Shown: positions 20,752 to 30,545 of the stretch, piece after piece
Position numbering within the stretch: the first letter of the stretch is position 1
Layout of the letters: each line of letters opens with the position of its first letter
Assembly (NCBI GenBank): GCA_001970955.1
Contig: MPUH01000006.1
Location: 62,001 to 126,000, forward strand
DNA: 64,000 bases
From: Stentor coeruleus
Lineage: Eukaryota; Ciliophora; Heterotrichea; Heterotrichida; Stentoridae
Direction of reading: 5' to 3'
The notes under the pieces: generated by a model
Database searches by the model: none
Seen by the model: the letters and a program-made list of their open reading frames with translations, nothing else
What the model was told of the DNA's origin: nothing
Program-made: the position numbers and the translations under genes

Positions 20752-22107
20752 AATATAAAAATAAACATTTTTTTCATAGCCTTCAAAGCTCTCAGTCCAA
20801 AAAGCATGGAACACTTCCTTGACAATTTTATAGTCTTTAAGTATATCTTGAACTTTAGGGTATATACTTGACCATATAACTATATGTGAATAATCTAAAG
20901 TGCGGTTATTTTGAAGAAAACTTTTAGGTTCAGCATAAAACTCTAGAGTTTCTTGTATTTGGCTGGATAAAAATTACAAGGGTTTGCATTGGAGAAAATC
21001 CATAGGAATATCTTTGTGTATATGTGAGTAAAATGGTGTCCCATGGCAATTAATAAAAAACCCGATTTTTGTTGGTGACTGGGACATAAGAAAGTCCATT
21101 GTAGCTAAAGGTCCAACCTGATGATACAAACTCAAAAACAAAGCAACAGGGATCTGCAAGCCAATAAAAGCATAAAACCACTTAGATTTAATAAGTGATT
21201 TAGCTTGAGTCATAACATAAATCATATGAGGAAAATATGGTAATAAAAACCTATACTCCTTATGTGCTGAAGAAGAAATCACAAGTAACGAAAAAAGCAA
21301 ACTATAAGTCTTCAAATCATTCAAAGATTTCCAAACTCCAAAACCAAACAAAGGTAATAAACTCAAAAGCACAACTGGTAGCCCTTCAGAACAAACCCAA
21401 TGCCATGGTTGCTTACTATAAAACTCAGCTTGGCCAGTAAAAAAATTAAATTGGGCAAAATTATAAAAACTCACTGTAAGTCTACCAAAATACAAATAAT
21501 CCAACAATATCTGAATACTAATACAAAATACACTATATAAAAAATACCCAATAAAACATGTTTCAATAGCAAAACGCCAGGTTTTCTTATACAAATAATA
21601 AACATATGATGGAATCCATATAATAATCGCAGTCGGTCGTACCATACAACTAATCCCAACAACTAAATTCCATAATCTGTATTTTTCTTGAACTTGTAAA
21701 TATAAAGCTAATGAATTAAGAACAAGTTCTATTGAATTACTATATGTTCGAATTCCAGCATAAAAAATAAACCATGAAAATACTGATATTGTTAAGCCTA
21801 ACTTACCTGAAACTTTGTATATAAAGTAATCTGTTATTGTAAGAATCAGACCTTGAAGAAGACGAGGACCATAAGCTATAAGCCAAGGGGTGTCAATATT
21901 GAATAAACTTAGGATGTAGTAGAAAATAGCAAATAAACTTGGGTGGATTATAGATCTTAATGCTGCGTCTGTCCATTCCCATGTTAGTTCCCCATAGCCA
22001 AATACTAATTTGTGGGCTACTTCAAGGCTTTGCCAGTATTCATCTGGACTAAAATAACTTCTTACTAAAAGACTGTTCAGAAGTCTGTAGCTAAGCAACC
22101 ATATCAT
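20737..22107 (-). CDS. PIGB: GPI mannosyltransferase 3 (PIG-B / Gpi10), GT22 family
   Basis: This is a two-exon gene: 22107-20978, then 20962-20737, with a 15-nt intron at 20963-20977. The spliced product is 451 aa. It adds the third mannose to the GPI-anchor precursor in the ER membrane. GT22 marks are clear at the N-terminus: RSYFSPDEYWQSLEVAHKLV, FGYGELTWEW and LRSIIHPSLFA, followed by many membrane segments. The late exon-1 segment NCHGTPFYSHIHKDIPMDF matches the luminal C-terminal motif of PIG-B. Without the intron the protein would stop just after DFLQCKP. With it, the frame runs on through QIQETLEFYAEPKSFLQNN to ILAKS and a TAA, giving the expected PIG-B tail. The tail overlaps the convergent neighbour by 15 bp. 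Confidence 0.9.
20963..20977 (-). other. 15-nt intron in PIGB
   Basis: The intron reads GTAATTTTTATCCAG on the coding strand. Removal restores the PIG-B C-terminus; retention gives an immediate in-frame TAA. Position 10 is A, as in the other four introns. Confidence 0.9.
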
Positions 22108-22296
22108 TTATAATTTACTTTTTATATATATTTTTTTGTGTAGTGAAATTATGAATATTTTATATGTAAAGTGTTATTTTTAGATTGGATTTTAAGTGTT
22201 TGTGTATTTTTATTATTGGTATATAGTATATTATTTTTGCTATATGGTATGCTATAATAGAAAAATATGTGTAATAGTATCTGTAAGTAATTTATT

Positions 22297-22803
22297 AACA
22301 GTTTAAAGTGGAGAGATAAAACTTTTAAACATCAAATAGAGCACAAAGGAAGTATTATAGTAGGGTGTTCTGATGATAATACAAGAGTTTATTCAGCCGA
22401 TGGGCTTTTGATTAGCACCTTAATATGTCATGAGGAACCTACTATCCTGTCACTTCAATCAGGTTGAAGTCAGGGAGCACAAAAACTAAAAACATTTTAC
22501 TAAACGTAGCATGTGAAGGAAGAATATATTATTACCATGCTTTATCAGGGAAAATTATACAGTACATGCATAGATGTAAGTATTCTTTTTAGTGACTATT
22601 CAGAAGATGATAACTATAGTACCTTAGGTTGTGACGACTACTCTTTACTACTATATGATGAAAAATTTGAGTCTTTAAATCTTAACAGTATCATATCAAG
22701 TATAACCAAACCAGTATATTCCACAAACTTTCCTAACAAATTAGACCAACTTTCTATTGTAGGAGGAGAAGTGCCAATGAGGATGAATAAAAGACTATAT
22801 TAA
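22297..22803 (+). pseudogene. Decayed WD40-repeat gene fragment
   Basis: WD40-like coding sequence is spread over more than one frame. The first frame reads GSIIVGCSDDNTRVYSADG and LLISTLICHEEPT. After a frame change comes SIRLKSGSTKTKNILLNVAC, then EGRIYYYHALSGKIIQYMH. After another comes SEDDNYSTLGCDDYSLLLYD and on to a TAA at 22801-22803. Each frame gives one blade of a propeller in the right order. No 15-nt intron fits the junctions; the best GT-AG segment (about 22573-22589) is 17 nt. I read it as a frameshifted host gene or a 5'-truncated copy. It ends 9 bp from the stop of the aldo-keto reductase gene. Confidence 0.55.
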
Positions 22804-22812
22804 TCCTTAGTA

Positions 22813-23655
22813 TTATTTTATTGTAGCTGAATTCCAACCTAATCTCATGTTCCTTGCTAAGGCATCAATAGTTAATATGTCTTCAGGGGAAATCTCAAAG
22901 TCTAAATTGCAGTTTAGTTTTGAGTTTTGTATATCTTTAGCTTTAGGAATCACTACCGCACCTTTTTGTATAGCCCATCTAAGCAGTACTTGAGCTTTAG
23001 ATACTTTATACTTAACTTTTAGTTCTTGTAATATTGGTAAATTCCATATTTCCTTACTTCTTCTAGCTAAAGGTGATGCGGCTATAATCTGAATTTTTTT
23101 CTCTTTATGATATTCAATAACTTCAGGCTCATAACAAAATGGGTTTAATTCTATCATGTTAGCTACTGGGTTCATAGCATATTTATCCCATATTTCGTCG
23201 ATGTGCCTTGGGAGGAAATTCGCCACTCCAATGTTTTTGATTTGACCTTGTTGTTTCATTTCAATTAAAGCTCGCCAGGTTTCTGCTCTGTATTTAGCAT
23301 GACATCTTCGATGTCCTGGGATTTCAGCTTTGCCAGGAGATTCGATGAGGACTAAGTCTAAATAGTCGAATTTAAAATTTCCTAGGGTTTTTTCTACTGA
23401 ATCAAAAGCTGAGTTGTAATCGAGGGATGATGCTGGAACTTTAGTGCATATGAAAATGTCTTCTCTTTTGGAGTTTTTGACTGCTTCAGCAATCATGTGA
23501 TCGTTTTTGAATATTGGGTTGGTGTCTATTAGCTTGTAACCCATATGCACAGCTGAGGCTATGAGTTTACGGCACCGCTGGCCGATCAGGTCTCTTGTTC
23601 CTAAACCGACCATTGGTATTTCGAACTCGTTCAGCTTAAATACCTTTGTAAGCAT
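22813..23655 (-). CDS. Aldo-keto reductase with altered catalytic tetrad
   Basis: This is a 280-aa AKR barrel protein. The ATG at 23655 is chosen because the longer frame begins at TTG and adds a hydrophobic leader unlike the family. Landmarks: EIPMVGLGT near residue 12, GYKLIDTNPIF at 39-49, FICTKVPAS near 69, YLDLVLIESPG at 98-108, IKNIGVANF, VLLRWAIQKGAVVIPKA near the C-terminus. The canonical tetrad is Asp-Tyr-Lys-His. Here Asp44 and Lys72 are kept, but Tyr is Phe49 and His is Glu105. His-to-Glu is the hallmark of steroid 5-beta-reductases (AKR1D); Tyr-to-Phe removes the usual proton donor. It may reduce something other than carbonyls, or be a non-catalytic binder. The start is 42 bp from the divergent gene at 23698. 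Confidence 0.85.
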   Translation of the reverse strand: MLTKVFKLNEFEIPMVGLGTRDLIGQRCRKLIASAVHMGYKLIDTNPIFKNDHMIAEAVKNSKREDIFICTKVPASSLDYNSAFDSVEKTLGNFKFDYLDLVLIESPGKAEIPGHRRCHAKYRAETWRALIEMKQQGQIKNIGVANFLPRHIDEIWDKYAMNPVANMIELNPFCYEPEVIEYHKEKKIQIIAASPLARRSKEIWNLPILQELKVKYKVSKAQVLLRWAIQKGAVVIPKAKDIQNSKLNCNLDFEISPEDILTIDALARNMRLGWNSATIK

Positions 23656-23697
23656 TATAAATGGCCAGACAACCAAGAATTTCCATATATAAAAATA

Positions 23698-25158
23698 ATG
23701 AATCGAGGACAAGAGATTTTAATAATGACAGTTAGCATAACAGATGACAAAAAAGACAAAATCATTGTCCACGAAAATGACAATCCCGAAGACCTAGCCA
23801 CAAACTTTATAGCCCGGTACAATTTAAACCCAAAACTCACATCATTACTCACCGAAGAAATCTTATCAAATTTATCAAATCTAAACATCCCATTCTCCTA
23901 TAATCCATTATCCTCCAAACAACACCCAATTTCACTAAACAAAAGTAACACCCTATCTTCAATGCCTAAAGAATACCCTCAACAAGACTTTTATTCTCAA
24001 ATATCCTATGAAAACAACGGTCAAAAACTATATGCAAAAGGTTTAAGGCAAAATCTTCAAAGTGAAAACCACAAACAAGCATTAAAAATCCGTTTAGAAC
24101 AAGAACAAAATAAAGAACTTACATTCCAACCAAAAATAAACCCAGTTTCAAATATATTAGCTTCAAGGATGATAGATAGATCAATAGACAGTATTAGAAG
24201 AAAAGAATCTGAAATGGCTCAGTTTTATGTAGAAAGACAAGTTAAAGAGTTATCAGAATGCACTTTTACCCCTAAAATAAATTTGGGTTCTTCAAAAACT
24301 ATTGAATATGAACAAAGGCCAAATTCAAAAAGATTTCAAGAGTTGTATAATGATTCTTTGATAAGAAAACATAAGCAAGAATATTTACAGAAGCATGTTG
24401 AATATAGTTTTAAACCAGAAATTCTAAGTACGAAAAATGTGAGTTCTAGTGGGGAAAGATTGTTTTGTAAGAAACCTTTTAATGAACTTGAATATTATAG
24501 GCAAAGTGAATTGAAAGACCCTGAGACTGGACAAGATTTTTTTGTCCCTCAGATTAATAGAGGGTTGTATAATAGGATTAGAGAAGTTCCTATTGGTGAG
24601 CATTTGTATAGACAAAAAAAAGAACATGTACAATCATCTGGGGTTTTTAATACTGAACCTAGTTTGGAGTCTAATAAAAGGTCTGAACAATTGTTGAATA
24701 GAGCTAAAAGGATGAGGTATTATGAAATATTCCAACAATTTAATCCAGATGAACAAGGTATGATACATTATGAGAATATTGAACCAAGGAATATTGAACC
24801 TATTGTTTTGAAACTTATGGGACAGATGTTGGATGTGTGGGGTGAAGAAAAAGAACCTTTGGACTTTGAAACATTTGCTGGAAGTTTGGATAATTTATTG
24901 AAAATCCTTTCTCCTGATGAAAGGATTGTCTTCCTTATTTATAAAAGAAATAAAGAAGATACACAAAGAGATAGTGTTAAAAGAAGCTCGTTTTTGGCTG
25001 AAACTGATGGAGTTTATTCTCGTCAACTAGAACAAAAACTTACTAGCCAAGCTAGGGTTGAACTTGAACGCGAGAAAAGATATAGAAGTGAACTTGATGG
25101 TTGCACTTTCCACCCACAAACAACACCTTATAAAACTTTTGGTAAGCGTAATAAATAG
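23698..25158 (+). CDS. Repeat protein of ciliary type with FxPxI motifs
   Basis: This 486-aa single exon has no catalytic domain I recognise. Residues about 10-60 (IIVHENDNPEDLATNFIARY, then NLNPKLTSLL) match a short helical module common at the ends of ciliate cytoskeletal proteins. Five spaced motifs follow: LTFQPKINP, CTFTPKINL, YSFKPEIL, FFVPQINRG and, near the C-terminus, CTFHPQTTP. Between them are charged helices. A region around residues 335-400 (YEIFQQFNPDEQGMIHYENI) resembles a degenerate EF-hand pair, as in axonemal proteins with an FTPKIN-repeat layout. I infer a ciliary or basal-body structural role. It is divergent from the AKR gene. Confidence 0.72.
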   Translation: MNRGQEILIMTVSITDDKKDKIIVHENDNPEDLATNFIARYNLNPKLTSLLTEEILSNLSNLNIPFSYNPLSSKQHPISLNKSNTLSSMPKEYPQQDFYSQISYENNGQKLYAKGLRQNLQSENHKQALKIRLEQEQNKELTFQPKINPVSNILASRMIDRSIDSIRRKESEMAQFYVERQVKELSECTFTPKINLGSSKTIEYEQRPNSKRFQELYNDSLIRKHKQEYLQKHVEYSFKPEILSTKNVSSSGERLFCKKPFNELEYYRQSELKDPETGQDFFVPQINRGLYNRIREVPIGEHLYRQKKEHVQSSGVFNTEPSLESNKRSEQLLNRAKRMRYYEIFQQFNPDEQGMIHYENIEPRNIEPIVLKLMGQMLDVWGEEKEPLDFETFAGSLDNLLKILSPDERIVFLIYKRNKEDTQRDSVKRSSFLAETDGVYSRQLEQKLTSQARVELEREKRYRSELDGCTFHPQTTPYKTFGKRNK

Positions 25159-25496
25159 TTACATAAATTCAACTACATAAGTCATATCCTAAACTTCTTC
25201 AACTCCCCCTCCTCCAAAAATCCTACATACAAAATCCTCTCTTCCAAAGCCATCAAAATAATTTTCTCACCTCCACCTATTTCTAAATCCCATAATTTCC
25301 AACCACATATTTAGTCATATCCAATATAAAATCCTATATAAAATCCAAACATCCAACTTAGCACCTTCTACAACACCCAAACAAAAATCCTCCATTAAAA
25401 CCTTCCATCAAAGTTCATCCATCAAAACCCATCCAATCCCAACCCTTAAATTTCTAAATTTTCTTAATAACTCAAAAAATTTGAATATAAAAAACT
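25159..25496 (+). promoter_or_regulatory. C-rich, G-depleted 5' flank of the TTLL gene
   Basis: There is no coding frame. The + strand is rich in A and C with very few Gs almost to the ATG, the typical 5' flank of this window. The 3' flank of the preceding gene is not separable. Confidence 0.5.
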
Positions 25497-27878
25497 ATGT
25501 CATCTTCAACAACAAGCGAATTCAATATAGTCTCAGTGCCTCCGAAATTCATATCTGAAGATAGTTTATACAGTAAACTCAAAGCTCTTCAAGAAGCACA
25601 GAAATCCTCATGGATCGGGCTGAACCCAAACCTCGTAGGGAAAATCGGTATGGGTTTAGGGTTTTCCCATTCAACACGTCCTGAAAAAATCCCAAAACTC
25701 TTAACCGATGGTATTCCCGAAAGGCCTCCATTAATATCATTTTTCCCAGTCTCTGAGAATCAATTGGTTAAAGATAGTATCACCTTCAGTACCTATACAA
25801 AAGGTAACTTTTTACAAACTAAAGAACTTCTATACAGAGTCCTTAAAACAGATGCAAGGCTTGTCAGATCAGTTCTTGAAGCATCAGGCTTTGCTTATAC
25901 AGATTCACATGACTGGAACATCCTTTGGCTTGGTTGTGCTCCACAAATGTATCTTTATGAAGGGCTTAACGACTATCAAAAAGTTAACCATTTTCCAAAC
26001 AGTTGGGAAATCACTAGAAAAGATCGTATGAGTATACATTTAGCATCAATGCAAGAAAAATTTGGTAAAGAAGATTATGGGTTTTTCCCTGATACTTATG
26101 TTATACCTGAAGAATACTCTGAATTTTATACAAGATATTATGCTGATAAAAACTCTCAATGGATTGTCAAACCTTGTAATTCATCACAAGGTAAAGGGAT
26201 TTTCATGCTAGATGCTTTAGCTAATCTTCCAACAACAGAAGGTTGTATAGTTTCGAAATATATTAACAACCCTTTGGTTATAAATGATTTGAAGTTTGAC
26301 TTGAGGATTTATGTTTTAGTGACATGTTATGATCCTTTAAGAATTTATATATATGATGAAGGTTTGGCAAGATTTGCTAGCGAGCCTTATAATTCTAGTG
26401 TTAAAGCTAGCAAGTTTTCATTTTTGACGAATTATAGTATCAATAAGAAAAATGAAAAGTTTATTCAGAATCAAGATTGGAAACAAGATAATGTGGGACA
26501 TAAATGGAGTTTTTCAGCACTTGTTCGAGCTTTGGATAAAATTAATGTGGATACGCAATTTTTAATGTCAAGGATTTATGACCTTGTAATTAAAACAGTT
26601 ATTGCTATTGAACCAGAAGTTGTTGCTCAGGTTAGAAAATTAGCCCTTGGGAGGAATAACTGCTTTGATATACTTGGTTTTGATATTCTTATAGATGCAA
26701 ATTTAAAACCTTGGCTTTTAGAAGTTAATTTATCCCCATCATTAGCTACAGATTCACCTTTGGATTTGTATATAAAAGGAAACCTTGTTGCTGACTCTTT
26801 GAATTTAATGGGTGTTCGCAATTTTGATAGGAAAAAAGAGTGCATGAGCAAAATCAGGGCAAGGATCAGAGCTAGGAAAAATCAAGTTAAACAAACTGAT
26901 TCTAAGTTCAAATATGGTTATCGTGCAGAAACGGCGCCAACGTCAAAAAATGACTCTGCAGCTTTGTATATTAAAAGCAAAGCAGCGATATTAGATACGT
27001 TAGAAGAAGCAAGTAGGATTGGGAATTTTGTTAGGATTTTCCCATGTCAAGGTTCTGATATTTACGATAGGTTTTTTGCAACACCAAGGGCAAGTAACAA
27101 GGCTATTTATCAGTATTTGTATCTAGAAAACGAAAGTGAAGATATATTTAAAGCTCCAAGCAAAATTGAAACTCAAGAAACAAAAAGTCCAGAAAAAGAA
27201 GATAAAGATAAAGAAAAGGAGAAACACAAGATTATTATAACAGGGGATGATATATTGATAGAGTATTTATCAAGAGTTTTACATGCTTGTAAGTCAGTCA
27301 CATCAGAAATGATGAAAGTTGAATGGAGGACTTGCCTTGAAAAATTCGTCAATCATTATGTCTGGCAAAGTTTATCTGAACCAATACCAGCTCATATGGG
27401 AACTTTACAAAAACTTGAATACAGGATAATAGAAATGAAAGATAGAAGAAAACAATCAGAAACTAGTCTTAAAGACCCAATCAGTTACCAGAATCAAAAA
27501 CATCAGGTTGTTAGAGGGTTTTCAGCTTTACAATTAGAAAATATGCTTAAAAGTTCAAGTAAATCTGTAGCTCGTGATATTATGTCGTGCTTGTTTTTAG
27601 ATTCTACTGGGATTTTAAGTGAAATTATTAAGTGGCTAGCAAGTTCTTCGATGAAAAAACCAATCAGACAACAGAATGTATCGAGACATGGGTCGTTGAC
27701 TGTTGAGGAGTTTGAGAAAAATAATCAGAAAAATAAAAAGTAAATTATAAACAGAATTGTAGAGAAATATAAACGATCGTCATCTTTTGTTGTCAAGTCT
27801 ATACAAGGTAAAATTAGGTATAAGTTATATAGGCCAAAAACTTCTCAGAATGATAATTCAAGCTGTTTGCTAGAGTAG
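25497..27878 (+). CDS. Tubulin tyrosine ligase-like polyglutamylase/glycylase (TTLL family)
   Basis: This is a two-exon gene (25497-27739 and 27755-27878) with a 15-nt intron at 27740-27754; the spliced product is 788 aa. The TTL domain spans about residues 100-445. Visible marks are FPNSWEITRKDRM, QWIVKPCNSSQGKGIF (ATP-binding loop), LKFDLRIYVLVT, DEGLARFASEPY, FDILGFDILIDANLKPWLLE and VNLSPSLA (metal and ATP binding). These place it among TTLL ligases that add Glu or Gly side chains to tubulin in cilia and cortical microtubules. TTLL4/5-like is the best guess. The C-terminal 340 residues are helical and basic. Skipping the intron adds 41 residues (IVEKYKRSSSFVVKSIQGKI and on) that the unspliced frame misses. 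It has a strong C-rich 5' flank. Confidence 0.9.
27740..27754 (+). other. 15-nt intron near the 3' end of the TTLL gene
   Basis: The sequence is GTAAATTATAAACAG, with A at position 10. It follows AATAAAAA; retention gives AAG TAA, a stop at its first bases. Removal opens 41 more codons of coding character to a TAG at 27876-27878, and the spliced length is a whole number of codons. No homologue alignment was available to confirm the tail. Confidence 0.8.
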
Positions 27879-28021
27879 TTTAAGGTTTATAAAAACTTTT
27901 GTGTTTTTTATATATTATTATATGGGAGATTATTTTAAAGTTTATATTGAAGATGATTATATATTATAAGAATATGATAAATTATAATCAATTTAAATAT
28001 TCGTATTTTTTAATCTTTAAA

Positions 28022-29842
28022 CTAATCAAGTTGCTTCCATAAAGCTGAGTAGATAGGAAAAGCATTCATATTATAAAGAGCCACTCCTGGTCTTTTCTCT
28101 CTAATACTTCCTAATGGAGATTTATACTTATATGCTCTCGGTGTATTAGCTAAAAAAATTCTTTTGGAAGATTTCTCAGTAAATCCCATCGGAGTCAGCT
28201 GATTTAAATCAGTATTTTTTGTCGACATCAAAAAACTCGGTGTACATTCTAAATTCCTCGATAAGCAGCTACTATCTTTAGTTTGCTGTGAAATCGATAT
28301 TCTTTTTGAAGAAGAAGCTTTAGGTTTATATAAAGATAAAACTGATGGACAACTCGCTTTTGATTTTTTATGACATTTTGACTTTTTAAAGTCTTCTTCA
28401 GTAGTACCCAAAGGAAGATCAAAAGAACTTTTAGTAGAAAAATGTGCAATTTTTCTTATATCACAACTTATTCTAGGTTTTTCTGTTTTTTCAAAGTTAA
28501 AAACATGTGTATCTTCAGATATAGCCGGGGACTTTAAAAAATCAAACCTTTTCATCTTATCTAAAAGTCCATTATTAATAGGATCAGGTGTAGGAAACAT
28601 AGTATTTCTCCTTATTAAAGCTTCATTACATATAGGATCAGGTGTACTCCTCATAGTATTTTTCCTTATAAAACCCTCATCACTTTCCATCTCTTCCATA
28701 ACAATTGATGCACTTCTTCTTAACAACTTACCCTCAACATCATTCCCAATTCCTTTATTATCCGACCTAAAATTTTCCCTTTGTATATTCAAATTAGTCA
28801 TACTTCGTCTAAAACTTTTACTTTCCTTATCAGTTTTTTCCTTTATTTTCTCATCTTCTACATCAATTTTATTTAAAGGGATCGCATCTCTAATTGATGA
28901 CGTCATAAGAAGTCTTTTTTCCATATCCTCTTGTTTGATTTGTTGTTTAGTTTTAAGTCCTTCCCAAAAATCTTCATTTCTTACAAGTTTTGTAAATTCC
29001 TATATATAAAATACTGATTTTAATGCATAATAAACTACAGCTTTGTCGCTTATGCATTTACTTGTTGATGATCTTGGAAGTTGGTTTATTAATTGATCAT
29101 CACCAAATATCTCCCCTTTACCAATATTCGCTATGTTGACTTCAAAAGATTTAGTCCCGATAAAGCTTTTTCTTATTGGGTTTTTAGCTTTAAGTTTGCG
29201 GAAAAAACCGATTTCTCCTTCTTTGACCATATAAAATTCATCAGAAAACTCCCCTTCTTGGTAGATAATCTGACCTTTTTTAAAGGACTTTTCTTTTAAA
29301 CTATAACTGATTTTCGTCAAAAACCCTTTAGTAAAATTCCTAAACAAAGGAAGACTGTATAAGAAATTTACTATAGTATTTCTAAGATCCCGTATTTCTC
29401 TTAAAAGAACGATTTGATAATCTTTCTTCAGTAAATAGGCAAAGTGACATGGAGTTTTACATTTTATTGAAGCTTGTCGAGGTTTATCATTTTCTAAAGC
29501 TAACTCGCCAAAACACCCACCATCAGTTAGTTCAACAACTTCTTGAAATGTAATTTCTGTATCTTTTTTAGGTATTTCTACACCAACTTTTCCTGTGAGT
29601 ATGATATAAAATTTGTCCCCTTCGCTGCCGTATTCAAATAAATACTTCCCAGCATCACAGAATTCATATTTTAAATGCTTGCATATAGTTTTATGAAGAT
29701 TTGGTCCATATGCTGATGATAGTTCAATAAAGACTTTATTTTGTTTTGTTAATTGGTATAATTGCTCGACGTCGTCAGGGGTACGATCTTTAGCGCTTTT
29801 TATACAAATTTTTTTTAGGTTTGATAGAAAATTTGCATTCAT
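28022..29842 (-). CDS. Protein with two cyclic-nucleotide-binding domains and a long disordered tail
   Basis: This is a two-exon gene (29842-29015, then 28999-28022) with a 15-nt intron at 29000-29014; the spliced product is 601 aa. cNBD 1 (about residues 50-155) has a full phosphate-binding cassette, FGELALENDKPRQASI. cNBD 2 (about 170-280) has FGDDQLINQLPRSSTS, in which the usual Glu is Asp and the Arg is kept. The frame crosses the intron inside the last cNBD helix (YYALKS then EFTKLVRNEDFWEGL). The rest is Ser/Lys-rich and disordered, with two copies of a PTPDPI-type motif (RRNTMFPTPDPI, RKNTMRSTPDPI). There is no kinase or channel domain, so it is PKA-regulatory-like or a cNMP-binding scaffold. 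cAMP or cGMP preference cannot be told. The 5' flank is G-rich on the + strand. Confidence 0.85.
29000..29014 (-). other. 15-nt intron in the two-cNBD gene
   Basis: The coding-strand sequence is GTATTTTATATATAG, with A at position 10. It is phase 0 and ends in an in-frame TAG, so retention truncates the second cNBD. Removal joins two open frames and completes the cNBD helix. Confidence 0.9.
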
Positions 29843-30545
29843 TTTATTGGTTTGCTATGATGGAATATTTTTAACAGGCTTTGGAGAAGTTAATATTTTA
29901 AGGCTGTTGGAATGGGGGATTTGTATGGGAAAAAAGGAATTGATTGTAGGAGAATAGATTAGACTGAGGATATAAGTTGAGAAAGATAGGGAAAGGTAGG
30001 ATGGGTTTATTTTGATAAAATAGTGCGTGGATTTTTAAGGTATGATAGAGGGTTTAGGAGTGTGGGAAGGTTGGCTTTGTGATTTTTTTTATTTCAAATC
30101 GGGTTTAGGGATTATAAATTTGAGTTAGCGTTTTAGATTTAGGATGTGGAATAATATAATAAATTTTAGGACTTTATATCCTGTAATATAGGCCATTTTT
30201 AGATATTAAACAAATCTAACTTAAAATACACTAGTGTCATATGGCACTAAATTCCTTCATAATAATAGTACCTATCCTTAAATTCCTTTATAATATATAA
30301 TTATAATATATTATAAAATTGTTATATTTTCTATTTAATCATATAAAATTTAATCAACATCTCTTAACTTCAATCTTTAATTTTATGCATGAAATCTCAC
30401 CGCATAGTTCATATCATAGATCTTCAATACATAATTACAAGTATATTCAAGCTACTATTTTTACTAACTCTAATAGAATATTTAACTCTGATTTTTTTAC
30501 TTCTGATTATATTTAGTTGTTTAATACTACAAATTTTATTATATA
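29843..30545. promoter_or_regulatory. Divergent intergenic region
   Basis: The left 300 bp are strikingly G-rich on the + strand (5' flank of the - strand cNBD gene). The right part is AT-rich with moderate C. A + strand frame at 30385-30516 starts at ATG and has no recognisable content; I do not call it. Confidence 0.5.

Noticed and set aside
22573-22589. 17-nt intron in the WD40 fragment
   Set aside because: Its length differs from all supported introns, and removing it does not join the two frames properly.
30385-30516. Small frame upstream of the RAP-like gene
   Set aside because: It is His/Ser/Tyr-rich with no domain, in AT-rich intergenic DNA, with no sign of constraint.
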